Below, piece after piece: positions 1 to 8,700 of a stretch of DNA of 64,000 bases (position 1 is its first letter; each line of letters starts with the position of its first letter). Made by a program: the position numbers and the translations under genes. Source of the DNA: Chitinophaga ginsengisoli (lineage in GTDB: Bacteria > Bacteroidota > Bacteroidia > Chitinophagales > Chitinophagaceae); NCBI RefSeq assembly GCF_003014595.1, contig NZ_PYGK01000007.1, forward strand, positions 124,001 through 188,000, in the 5' to 3' direction. The notes beneath the pieces are model-generated. The model worked only from the letters and a program-made list of their open reading frames with translations, searched no databases and was not told where the DNA came from.

Positions 1-187
1 AGGATTCTTTCACTCGGTACGTACCATCACCGCTACCATTGCTATTGAAATGGGAGAGGTGCCTTATCAGACTACACACTATTATGCATTGTTTGCCATC
101 GCAGCAGTATTATTCCTGATAACGCTGCTGGTGAATCTGGCTGGTGAATATTTTGTAAACCGTTATAGAAAATACCAGGTTGCATGA
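1..187 (+). CDS. pstC: Phosphate ABC transporter permease PstC, C-terminal end (partial)
   Basis: The window opens inside this gene, so only about the last 61 codons are present, reading in the frame that begins at base 2 and stopping with TGA at 185-187. The visible part carries the IEMGEV and HYYALF segments followed by a hydrophobic last membrane helix and a short basic tail, as at the end of PstC permeases of the high-affinity phosphate importer. The stop overlaps the pstA start as ATGA, so the two are translationally coupled. Identity rests on this tail plus the following pstA and pstB. Confidence 0.85.
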   Translation, partial: GFFHSVRTITATIAIEMGEVPYQTTHYYALFAIAAVLFLITLLVNLAGEYFVNRYRKYQVA

Positions 188-1029
188 TGAAGAAGTTATC
201 ACCCGTCATAGAATGGTTTACACTCCTGTTTTGTACAGGTACCGTGCTGTCTTTCCTGGTAGTGATCCTGTACGACCTGGTTGTAAAAGGCTGGTCTACC
301 TTATCCTGGCGGTTCATTACGGCACTGCCTACGCAGGGGATGACCAGGGGAGGTATTTTACCTGCCATCACAGGTACCATTACACTTACGCTGGTCACGG
401 CTTTGGTGGCGGTACCACTGGGCATTGGTTGCGCCGTTTACCTGAATGAATATGCACCGGACAACTGGATGACGAGACTGATCAGGGGCTCTATCCGTAA
501 TTTGTCTGGCGTACCATCTATTATCTACGGACTGTTCGGCCTTGCTTTGTTTGTACAGGGTATGGGCATGGGCACTTCGATGATAGCAGCAGGACTAACC
601 CTCGGACTTTTATCTCTTCCCTACATTATTTCCACGACAGAAGAAGCATTGCGACGCATTCCTGCCAGCACGCGTGAAGCTGCGTTGGGAATAGGCGCCA
701 CGCAGTTTGAATCTATCCGCGATGTAGTATTACCATCTGCTTTACCCGGCATCTTAACCGGTGTGGTATTGACCTTATCCAGGGCTGCCGGAGAAACAGC
801 ACCGATACTGTTTACCGGAGTAGCTTTTTATATTACCGGTTCTTCAGGGTTCCTTAACCAGGAATTTATGGCACTGCCTTACCATCTGTACATGTTGTCA
901 ACCCAGCACCAGTCAATAGAAGAGGTGCGGCCGCTGGCATATGGAACAGCGCTGGTACTGATAATAGTGGTGTTCCTGCTCAACTTAACTGCATTTTATA
1001 TTCGTTATAAACATAGCAACAATGACTGA
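184..1029 (+). CDS. pstA: Phosphate ABC transporter permease PstA
   Basis: A 281-residue inner-membrane permease that with PstC forms the channel for phosphate import. Six hydrophobic segments are visible. The EAA loop that docks on the ATPase is clear around residues 165-190 (EAALGIGATQFESI then VLPSALPGI). Length is normal for PstA. It starts in an ATGA overlap with pstC and its end overlaps the pstB start by 8 bases, so this is one operon. In other bacteria pst operons respond to phosphate starvation; no promoter lies inside the window because the operon begins to the left of base 1. Confidence 0.95.
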   Translation: MMKKLSPVIEWFTLLFCTGTVLSFLVVILYDLVVKGWSTLSWRFITALPTQGMTRGGILPAITGTITLTLVTALVAVPLGIGCAVYLNEYAPDNWMTRLIRGSIRNLSGVPSIIYGLFGLALFVQGMGMGTSMIAAGLTLGLLSLPYIISTTEEALRRIPASTREAALGIGATQFESIRDVVLPSALPGILTGVVLTLSRAAGETAPILFTGVAFYITGSSGFLNQEFMALPYHLYMLSTQHQSIEEVRPLAYGTALVLIIVVFLLNLTAFYIRYKHSNND

Positions 1030-1804
1030 GGATGTAGCAATAATGATCAAAGAGAAAACAAAGCTGTCGGCAGCCGGTGTTAATCTCTGGTTTGGCAACA
1101 AACACGTATTGAAGAATGTTGGCGTTAGTTTTTCGGAGAAGAAAGTAACAGCGCTGATCGGTCCTTCCGGTTGTGGTAAGAGTACGTTGTTACGCTGTTT
1201 TAATCGCATGCATGACCTCGCGCCGGACGTCAGAATAGAAGGGAAACTGGCACTGGAAAAACAAGATCTCTACGATCGCGCCATCTCTGTAACACAGGTG
1301 CGCAAGAGAATAGGCATGGTATTTCAGAAAGCGAATCCTTTCCCGAAAAGTATCTATGAAAATATTAATTACGGTCTGAAGATCAATGACGTACCTGCAG
1401 GCGAAAGGCAAGGCATCATTGAAAACGCCCTGAAAGAAAGCTTCCTCTGGGATGAAGTAAAAGATGATCTGAAAAAGCCTGCCACCCGCCTATCCGGTGG
1501 TCAGCAGCAAAGGTTATGTATCGCGCGGACAGTAGCATTGCGTCCGGAAGTAATCCTGATGGATGAGCCTTGTTCTGCTTTAGATCCTATTAGTACTAGC
1601 AAAGTAGAAGAGCTGATTGAAAAACTGCGTGAGCAATATACCATTGTAATCGTGACACACAATATGCAGCAGGCACAGCGTGTTGCAGACAGTACTATTT
1701 TTATGTATTTGGGAGAAGTAGTGGAAGCAGGAAACACCAGTGATATCTTCAATAATCCGCAGAAAGAACTAACTGCCAATTATGTGAGAGGGCATTTCGG
1801 ATGA
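1022..1804 (+). CDS. pstB: Phosphate ABC transporter ATP-binding protein PstB
   Basis: A 260-residue ABC ATPase that powers PstCA. Walker A is GPSGCGKST at residues 47-55, the Q-loop lies in GMVFQKANPFPKS, the signature LSGGQQQR is at 157-164, and Walker B is VILMDEP at 177-183. The NPFPKSIYENINYG stretch is characteristic of PstB. The start at 1022 overlaps pstA by 8 bases; an alternative ATG at 1043 would begin at MIKEKTKL and is also plausible. The usual next gene, phoU, is absent: the following gene is convergent and unrelated. Confidence 0.95.
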   Translation: MTEDVAIMIKEKTKLSAAGVNLWFGNKHVLKNVGVSFSEKKVTALIGPSGCGKSTLLRCFNRMHDLAPDVRIEGKLALEKQDLYDRAISVTQVRKRIGMVFQKANPFPKSIYENINYGLKINDVPAGERQGIIENALKESFLWDEVKDDLKKPATRLSGGQQQRLCIARTVALRPEVILMDEPCSALDPISTSKVEELIEKLREQYTIVIVTHNMQQAQRVADSTIFMYLGEVVEAGNTSDIFNNPQKELTANYVRGHFG

Positions 1805-1823
1805 CGATCTCATACAGAAAATC

Positions 1824-1849
1824 CTGCCGGATAAATTAAAATCTGGCAG
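1824..1849. terminator. Hairpin between convergent genes after pstB
   Basis: A 9-bp stem with one G-T pair (CTGCCGGAT paired with ATCTGGCAG) and an AT-rich loop lies 20 bases after the pstB stop and 27 bases before the stop of the convergent gene. It has no strong U-tract, so it is only a possible terminator for either strand. Confidence 0.35.
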
Positions 1850-1875
1850 AGCCACTGATATTAATAATACTACAA

Positions 1876-3204
1876 CTACTGAAATGGCAGCGGTCTTACA
1901 AAGCTCCTGTAGTAGTCAACATCAATCTCTTCGAGATCCTTCGCTGCTTTATACTCCGGATACTCTTTATTAGATGCATACTTCACTGCCTGCATAAACT
2001 GATCGACATAAGCCTGGTTCTTTTTAGCCGGCGTCTTTGCCTGATCAATGATGTCAGAAGCAGAAAGCATCGTTGTTTCCAGGTAGAGGATCTTGTCTTT
2101 TTTCCTGCTGGTATAAAATCCGAGGAAGCAGTGATCATGTGTCAGTACCATCACGGTAGAGATATGAATGGCCCTTAGCAGGGAAGCAAATACCACTGTG
2201 CCATCCACGCAATTCGCCTGGTTTGTTTTCATGGAATTGTCGAAGGTACGTACCGCCTGACTGACTAAAGCGTCGGTGCTGTTGGTGGATGTCGTGGTCA
2301 CGCTGCTATATTGAAAACCTCTGTCATGTAGCACTTTCCAGATGGCAGCTACCTGCAGGATGGTATTGACATCATCACCCTGGTATCCACTGATGGAAGA
2401 GATCAGTTTTGTATTCAAGGCTTGTTTTAATATTTTATCGATCTCCGGATGTTGCTCCTGGATGAAGGCAGTAAACAGAAAGTCGAAGTTCTGTTCATGA
2501 TAGCGATAAATGCAGTCATTAATGCTACGCATAAATAAGGGCATTGATTTTTCTGCTTTATTGCCATCTTCGTCATAAATTCTGAAGATGATATTGATTG
2601 GAGAACTCGACACTTGTTTTGCCAGCGTTGACATATTCCATGGAACGTTTGGCATGAAGTACACCTCCTGGCCTGCCTGCTGAAACATAAAGTCTCCGCT
2701 CACCTTATCGAAGTATGATTTATCAACGCTTTCAATTTCCCATTTTACAGGGATGTAGGAGTTGTTACTGATGAATCTGAACCCTAAAGCACTGCTCTTT
2801 ACAGAGTTCATGAAGGCGTTATCAATATTGCCATTATAATTGGCCATACTGATCACCATAGAAGGGAAGATCTGTCCGTCGAAATAGGCAATAGGCTCCC
2901 ATCTGAAATTGGTGAAATCACCCTTTTTATATTTGGGTTTTGTCGTCTGATCGGCAGGCACGGAAGGTTGTGGCGTATTACTCTTCACAACCTTTACAGA
3001 TTTATTAAACTGCGCTGTGGTTCTCTTGGTCGCATCTATGAATCCCCCGAGAGTCCTCATTGTTTCTGTACCACTTTTGAGCATGTCATTGGCATCTTTC
3101 AATACTTTCGGGAGTTGGGCATAGAGGGGAGAAGAGAACGTCAGTATAATGGCAAGCAGGAAATATTGCTTCGCTCTCAACAGGTAAAATTGTCTGGTTT
3201 GCAT
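1876..3204 (-). CDS. Secreted transglutaminase-like domain protein, function unknown
   Basis: A 442-residue protein if started at the internal ATG at 3204, which puts a clean signal peptide (basic start, hydrophobic core, PLYAQ cleavage region) at the N-terminus; a longer reading to 3285 would bury it behind 27 polar residues. Residues 330-365 carry NCVDGTVVFASLLR followed by DHCFLGFY, which fits the Cys (about 332) and His (about 358) of a transglutaminase-like fold. The region before it, about 100-290, has no fold I recognise. It probably acts in the periplasm or at the cell surface. The substrate cannot be inferred. It is convergent with pstB and divergent from the SDR gene at 3522. Confidence 0.7.
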   Translation of the reverse strand: MQTRQFYLLRAKQYFLLAIILTFSSPLYAQLPKVLKDANDMLKSGTETMRTLGGFIDATKRTTAQFNKSVKVVKSNTPQPSVPADQTTKPKYKKGDFTNFRWEPIAYFDGQIFPSMVISMANYNGNIDNAFMNSVKSSALGFRFISNNSYIPVKWEIESVDKSYFDKVSGDFMFQQAGQEVYFMPNVPWNMSTLAKQVSSSPINIIFRIYDEDGNKAEKSMPLFMRSINDCIYRYHEQNFDFLFTAFIQEQHPEIDKILKQALNTKLISSISGYQGDDVNTILQVAAIWKVLHDRGFQYSSVTTTSTNSTDALVSQAVRTFDNSMKTNQANCVDGTVVFASLLRAIHISTVMVLTHDHCFLGFYTSRKKDKILYLETTMLSASDIIDQAKTPAKKNQAYVDQFMQAVKYASNKEYPEYKAAKDLEEIDVDYYRSFVRPLPFQ

Positions 3205-3521
3205 CTTAATAGTTTTTGAACGTGTGGAACTACGTTTTGTAGTGTCAAAATGAGGTGGAATTTGTATATGGGGATTTGGCTGCAATAGTCAAAGGCACGA
3301 TCGGGGGGGCCTGGCATTAGGCTCTCCCTTATCTTCCGTTAACAAAGTTATCTTATAGTTTTTGCTCAATTGGTTAATGAACTGTTAACCAATTAGTAAT
3401 GGGGCTATTACTGCATATTGACTGCGGATATAATATGATGAATATAACTGTTACATCTCCCATCTGCGCCATGAGGCAACATTCCACCGGCGAATCAATG
3501 AAGAGTTCCTATATTTAGTCC
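3205..3521. other. Divergent intergenic region with perfect inverted repeat
   Basis: No gene seen. The region separates two divergent genes and must hold both promoters. It contains a perfect 10-bp inverted repeat at 3368-3394 (AATTGGTTAA, 7-base gap, TTAACCAATT), which is a plausible operator, and a TATATTTA box at 3511-3518 just before the rightward start, one base off the Bacteroidota -7 consensus. Confidence 0.5.
3368..3394. promoter_or_regulatory. Perfect 10+7+10 inverted repeat, candidate operator
   Basis: AATTGGTTAA and TTAACCAATT are exact reverse complements separated by 7 bases, in the middle of the divergent intergenic region. The half-site spacing of about 17 bp centre to centre would suit a dimeric DNA-binding protein. 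There is no U-tract, so a terminator is less likely. The cognate regulator is unknown. Confidence 0.4.
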
Positions 3522-4247
3522 ATGCAAAGAAAAACTGTTCTCCTGCTTGGTGCTAATTCGGATGTGGCAAAGGCTGCTATACTGCGGTATGCAGCCAAAG
3601 GTCATCAGGTGATAGCTGCCTCGCGGAGCACCGATGCGCTTTATGCGCTTGTTGACCAGCATCCATCGTTTAAAGACCGGGTAACGGTGCTTTATTTTGA
3701 TGCAGCAGATTTCGACAGTCATGCAGGTTTTTATGAGCAGCTGCCACAGAAACCCCATATTGTAGTGTACGCCGCCGGTTATCTCAGAAATAATGAAGAG
3801 GCCCTGCTGGACTTTCCGGGTAGTTTCCGGATGATGCAGGTACACTATGCCGGCGCTGTATCCATTCTGAATATCATTGCCATGGACAGGGAGAATGCAC
3901 GTCTCGAGCGAATTGTAGGACTATCGTCCCTTTCCGGCGTACGGGGTAGGAAAAGCAATTTTATCTATGGAAGCACGAAGTCAGCCTTCACACAATACCT
4001 GGCCGGTTTGAGGCAGTACCTGTTCGGTAGACGGATCACGGTGAATGTGATCGTAGCCGGTTACATCCGTAGTAAGATGACTGCCGGACTGGACCTGCCG
4101 GAATCTCTGATGCTGGAGCCGGACTTTATCGCAAAGGCAGTGGTAGAAGCAGGCAACGGGTTCGTAATAGTACCGGGATTTAAATGGAAGATCATCTATA
4201 CCGCACTGAAGTGGATGCCGGAACGCCTGGTGGCGAAGTTACCCTGA
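3522..4247 (+). CDS. Short-chain dehydrogenase/reductase (SDR)
   Basis: A 241-residue Rossmann-fold oxidoreductase. The nucleotide-binding loop is LLGANSDVAKA (residues 8-18), a variant of the usual TGxxxGxG. The catalytic set is visible as SSLSG (135-139) and YGSTK with Tyr149 and Lys153. The loop form and the C-terminal VPGFKWKIIYTALK segment resemble the DprE2-like branch of SDRs that act on sugar or lipid-linked substrates, but this is only a similarity by eye. It is a single gene with no operon partner. It starts three bases after a TATATTTA box, so its leader may be very short. Confidence 0.85.
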   Translation: MQRKTVLLLGANSDVAKAAILRYAAKGHQVIAASRSTDALYALVDQHPSFKDRVTVLYFDAADFDSHAGFYEQLPQKPHIVVYAAGYLRNNEEALLDFPGSFRMMQVHYAGAVSILNIIAMDRENARLERIVGLSSLSGVRGRKSNFIYGSTKSAFTQYLAGLRQYLFGRRITVNVIVAGYIRSKMTAGLDLPESLMLEPDFIAKAVVEAGNGFVIVPGFKWKIIYTALKWMPERLVAKLP

Positions 4248-4369
4248 CGCTCAGCACCGCATGCATAAGGAGTGGCAACCAGCTATGGCATAATATTTAT
4301 GGAACTACTGCATGTGCGAAAGACAGGTGTGAGTACGGGAACATAGAAAATCATCCTAAATAGCTCAGT

Positions 4370-5758
4370 ATGCAAAAGATATTCATGCTACTCGTCATGT
4401 GTTATCTGTGGCAGCCCGCCTTTTCCCAACATGAACACCACATGCCGGCGAAGAAAGACACAACAAAGCCCGGGTCGCAGATGAATATGGACGGCGATAT
4501 GCATCACATGCAACATGGGGCTGGCATGAATATGCAGATGGATGTTCCCATGAGCCATGCTTTCTCACTAAACTTACCGATGAACAGAAACGGTTCTGGT
4601 ACCGGATGGCTACCTGATGCATCGCCCATGTATGGATATATGATACATGCTAAAAAGTGGATGTATATGGTGCATGGCAGCATCTTCATCCGGTACAATG
4701 ACCAGGACTTTACTGATAAAGGATCAAGAGGTGATTCAAAGTTTGATGCACCCTCCTGGTTCATGTTGATGGGACAGCGGAAAATAGGTCAGAAAGGCCT
4801 TTTTCATTTTAGTACCATGCTTTCTCTTGATCCAATTATAGAAGGAGGAAGAGGTTATCCGCTGTTATTTCAGACAGGGGAAAGTTATAAGGGACGACCC
4901 CTGATTGACCGCCAGCATCCGCACGATCTTTTTGATGAATTATCTGTAAGCTATTCTCATGCATTCTCCAGGAAAATAGACGCATTTATTTATGTCGCTT
5001 ACCCGGGTGAACCTGCCCTGGGGCCAGTTACGTTTATGCACCGCCCTTCAGCGCTCGATAACCCTAATTCACCTATCTCACACCATTGGGTGGATGCTAC
5101 TCATATTACTTTTGGCGTCGTAACGGTAGGTGTCCGGCTGGACAAGTTTAAACTGGAAGGTTCTTCCTTCACTGGCAGGGAACCAAATGAAGAACGGTAC
5201 GGTTTCGACAAGCCAAAGTTTAATTCATGGAGCGGAAGACTTTCCTTTAATCCATCAGATAACTGGGCCTTACAGGTGTCTCATGGTTATCTGAAAAGTC
5301 CTGAGGAGTTGCATCCTGAAGAGAATGTTCATAAGACCACCGCTTCCGCTATATACAGTATTGATATGGGGAATGAAAACCGGATCAACGCAACAGTACT
5401 CTGGGGAATGAATAAAGAAAAGGAACACAAAGGCGAGAATGCCTTTATGGCGGAAGGTGCCTGGCGGAGAAATCGTTTAGCGGTGTATACGAGATATGAA
5501 TTCACCGAAAAGTCCGGAGAAGAGCTGGTACTGGAACCGATGTTTGAAGCCCACGATAGGTTCAATATTCATGCACTTACATTGGGTGCTAACTATGATC
5601 TCTTCAGACTGTTGCATACGAGGGTAGCTGCTGGTGCACAATGGAGTATTTATCATGCGCCGGAGTCCCTTAATGCTTTATATGGTAAGAATCCTATGGC
5701 ATTGGAAGTGTATTTGAGAATATATCCATCGCTGATGAGGATGGGAGGTAAAATGTAA
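4370..5758 (+). CDS. His/Met-rich outer-membrane protein, possibly copper-linked
   Basis: A 462-residue protein with a signal peptide ending at about residue 19 (WQPAFSQ). Residues 20-64 are packed with His and Met (HEHHMP, MHHMQHGAGMNMQM), a composition typical of periplasmic copper-handling segments. The rest alternates short polar and aromatic strands (for example WMYMVHGSIFIRY, FNIHALTLGANYDLF) as expected for an outer-membrane beta-barrel, with HPHDLFDELS in the middle. Copper binding is inferred from composition only; no copper ATPase or Cus pump lies beside it, though an RND system is present 23 kb away. Family name not recognised with certainty. Confidence 0.6.
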   Translation: MQKIFMLLVMCYLWQPAFSQHEHHMPAKKDTTKPGSQMNMDGDMHHMQHGAGMNMQMDVPMSHAFSLNLPMNRNGSGTGWLPDASPMYGYMIHAKKWMYMVHGSIFIRYNDQDFTDKGSRGDSKFDAPSWFMLMGQRKIGQKGLFHFSTMLSLDPIIEGGRGYPLLFQTGESYKGRPLIDRQHPHDLFDELSVSYSHAFSRKIDAFIYVAYPGEPALGPVTFMHRPSALDNPNSPISHHWVDATHITFGVVTVGVRLDKFKLEGSSFTGREPNEERYGFDKPKFNSWSGRLSFNPSDNWALQVSHGYLKSPEELHPEENVHKTTASAIYSIDMGNENRINATVLWGMNKEKEHKGENAFMAEGAWRRNRLAVYTRYEFTEKSGEELVLEPMFEAHDRFNIHALTLGANYDLFRLLHTRVAAGAQWSIYHAPESLNALYGKNPMALEVYLRIYPSLMRMGGKM

Positions 5759-5783
5759 AAAGCACTTGTATAATCAAAAACAT

Positions 5784-8700
5784 TTACCTCACTATCGTCA
5801 CCACACCCCTGAACAAAAACGTAGTCCCATCTTCACACACCGTCTCCATGGCATAAGCATAAGTTCCGATAGGCGCTATTTCATTCTTCCAGGTGCCATC
5901 CCAACCTGCTGCGGAGTTATTGATCTGGAAATGTGTTCTTTCGAACACCAGGCTGCCCCATCTGTCATAAATGCGCATCCACTTCACTTCTTTTACGCCG
6001 CGTCCTTTGGGATAGAACCAGTCATTCTTTCCATCCTTATTAGGTGTAATAGCATTAGGCATGAACACAGCGCCTTTGTCGCAGGTTATCTTAACGAACA
6101 CTTCATCCGTAGCCTTACAGCCATAGCCGTTTTCTACTTCTACGGTATAGGTGGTGGATAGATTAGGTAAAGCTACTGGTGCGGGGCAGGTAGGACAACT
6201 CAGGTATTCTGATGGTGACCAGTTCCAGTTGATAATATCGGGGCTGCCCTGTCCGCGGAGTGTTACCGGGTCGCCCGCCATTGAGATACGGTCAGGCCCT
6301 GCGTCGATAGTAGGTGCTGGGTGTACACTTACCATCAGCGATGTATCATGTGTAAAGCAGTTGTCAGCGTCGTAACCGGTCACCTCGTAGGTATAGTCGC
6401 CTGTCGCTTTGATAGTAGCGTGTGGGTAGGGATTGTTAACATTATCGAGTCCTTCTCCTTTCCATACATAACGATCTGCACCGGATGCCCATAGCGGCAG
6501 TACCTGTCCGAGACATAGTATCGTATCGGGTGTAGCCTGTATCCTGAATGGCAGTGCCACACGGATGCTCACATCATCGGTATTGGTACAGTTGTTATCG
6601 TCGGTCACAGTCACCTGGTAGGTAGTGCTTACATCAGGGGCAGCGACGGGATCTGGTGCCTGCGGATTGCTCAGGCCCAAGGCAGGCGACCATTGATAAG
6701 TAGTTCCCCCACCGGCACTCAGCGTAGTGCTCTTGCCCAGACATATAAAGTCAGCCCCCGCTGTAGCATTGATCACAGGCTTAGGCAGTACAGTAATATC
6801 GTGCCGTGCCGTATCGCTACAGCCATCGGTGCTGACAACGGTAAGCACCACTTCCGCGGGACCAGTTTTACTGTACGTCTGATCGGGAGCCTGCTGTACA
6901 TTGCCGGTTGTGCCATTGCCAAAATCCCATTTCCAGGCGACGTCATTCACCTTACTCACCGTTCCACTGAAGCTTACAGGCGCATCCTGACAGGCTTGTG
7001 GTGGGCCACTGATAGCTAATACCGGTTTCGGGTAGGCATGTACTGTTTTGCTTACCGTTTCTGTACAGCCATAAGCGGTGGTGGTAGTAAGGGTGAAATT
7101 ATATTCCTTTGTTTTATCCAGGTAGAAACGGGGAGTAGCAGTGGTATCATTCTCCGCCGTTAAGCCGGATTCATATGTCCATTTGTATTTCGCTTCTTTT
7201 TTCAGCTCGTCAATGGAGTAACTGTTGAATTTAGGTGTAAAGGTGATCCAGCCTTCATCACACACAAAGGCCGGCTCAGGCGTCAGCGCTACCTCCAGTT
7301 TATCTATGACGATAGGATCCTGGAGGAAAGCAGTACCCTTACAACCTGCCTGGTCTGAGAGGATGAGGCGCGGTTTGTAAATACCCGGTTCTTTGAAGGT
7401 ATGCTTGATAGTAGAATCCGTTGTTTCCAACACATTACCATCTGTAAAGTCCCATGCAAAATTAACAACAGCGTTTGCCTTTACCTGGAACTCAATCTCT
7501 TTGGTGAGACATCCGCCGTCAGATGAAGTCAGGATCGCAGCAAAAGGTCCTTTTACCACTACTTCCTCTTCATACTCGTCTTCTGTATCGGCATCGCCTG
7601 TCACCTTCAGTTTCACTTTATACTTGCCAGCATAGGTATATGTGTGAGAGGGATTGTCGAGGGTGGAAAAGCTACCATCGCCAAAATCCCAATAGGAAGT
7701 GCCGTAGTTAATGGATTTATTGTTGAAACGGGCTATTACCGGCGGACAACCACTGTTATTCACAAACGCGGTAGTGTATGTAAAGGCCGCACCAACACTC
7801 GATACCTTGATCTTTTTCTCGGTGCTGTCCGAACAGCCGTTGTCATCCTTTACCAGCAGTTTTATGTTATATATGCCTTTATCGGGATAGACCTTATACG
7901 GACTGGACTCCGTGGAGGAAGTGTTATCGCCGAAGTCCCAGAAGTAAGTAGCAGCGCCGCCTGTTTCGGAGGTGTAGTTATAGAACGATACACCAGTGCC
8001 TGGTGGTACCAGCGTAGCACTGGGTACAAAATCTGCATTGGGACCGTTCACCTGTAGGTAGTTACCGTTAGCTGTACTGGTACAGCCATCCTGGTCTGTC
8101 ACCTTCAGCTTTGGATAGTAATAGCCAGACTTGCTGTAAGTATGTTTGAAAGGTGGAGCCGTAAATACCTGCGCAGCGGTGCCATCGCCGAAATCCCATG
8201 ACCAGCTCTTTATAGGCTTCCCTTTGGAAACGTCTGTCTGGTCAGTGAAGGTTAGCGGTGTACCCCGGCATTCGAGTACATCCGGTGATTGAAACTTAGC
8301 TACCGGCCCATGTACGTTCACCACAACCTTATTGCTGCTATCGGGGCATCCCTGCAGGTTATATGCTGCGTATTGGATGGTGTCCCTGCCGGGTTGCAGG
8401 TTGATAAAGGTAGCGCTCTTATAATCGGTATTCCAATTGAAAGGAGTGCCGTCTGAAGAGAACCACCCATATAACGTGTTATATATAGGCGCATCTATGG
8501 ACGTTATTGTGGACGTGAGCGCTTCGTTGCCGCACAGCGTTGTTTTGTCGGTCGTAATGGTAATGGGCGTCGGCGCATACACATTAATGTTCAGGGAGTC
8601 AGTACTGGTACAGGTGCCGTCTGAAACAGTCAGTTTTGCCATGTACGTACCTGTCTGGGCATATTTGTGCTTAACAGGAGTTGTTTGTGTGGTATACGTA

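Noticed and set aside
3418..3434. TTGACT and TATAAT as a sigma-70-like promoter
   Set aside because: The spacer is only 5 bases, and Bacteroidota use a different consensus.
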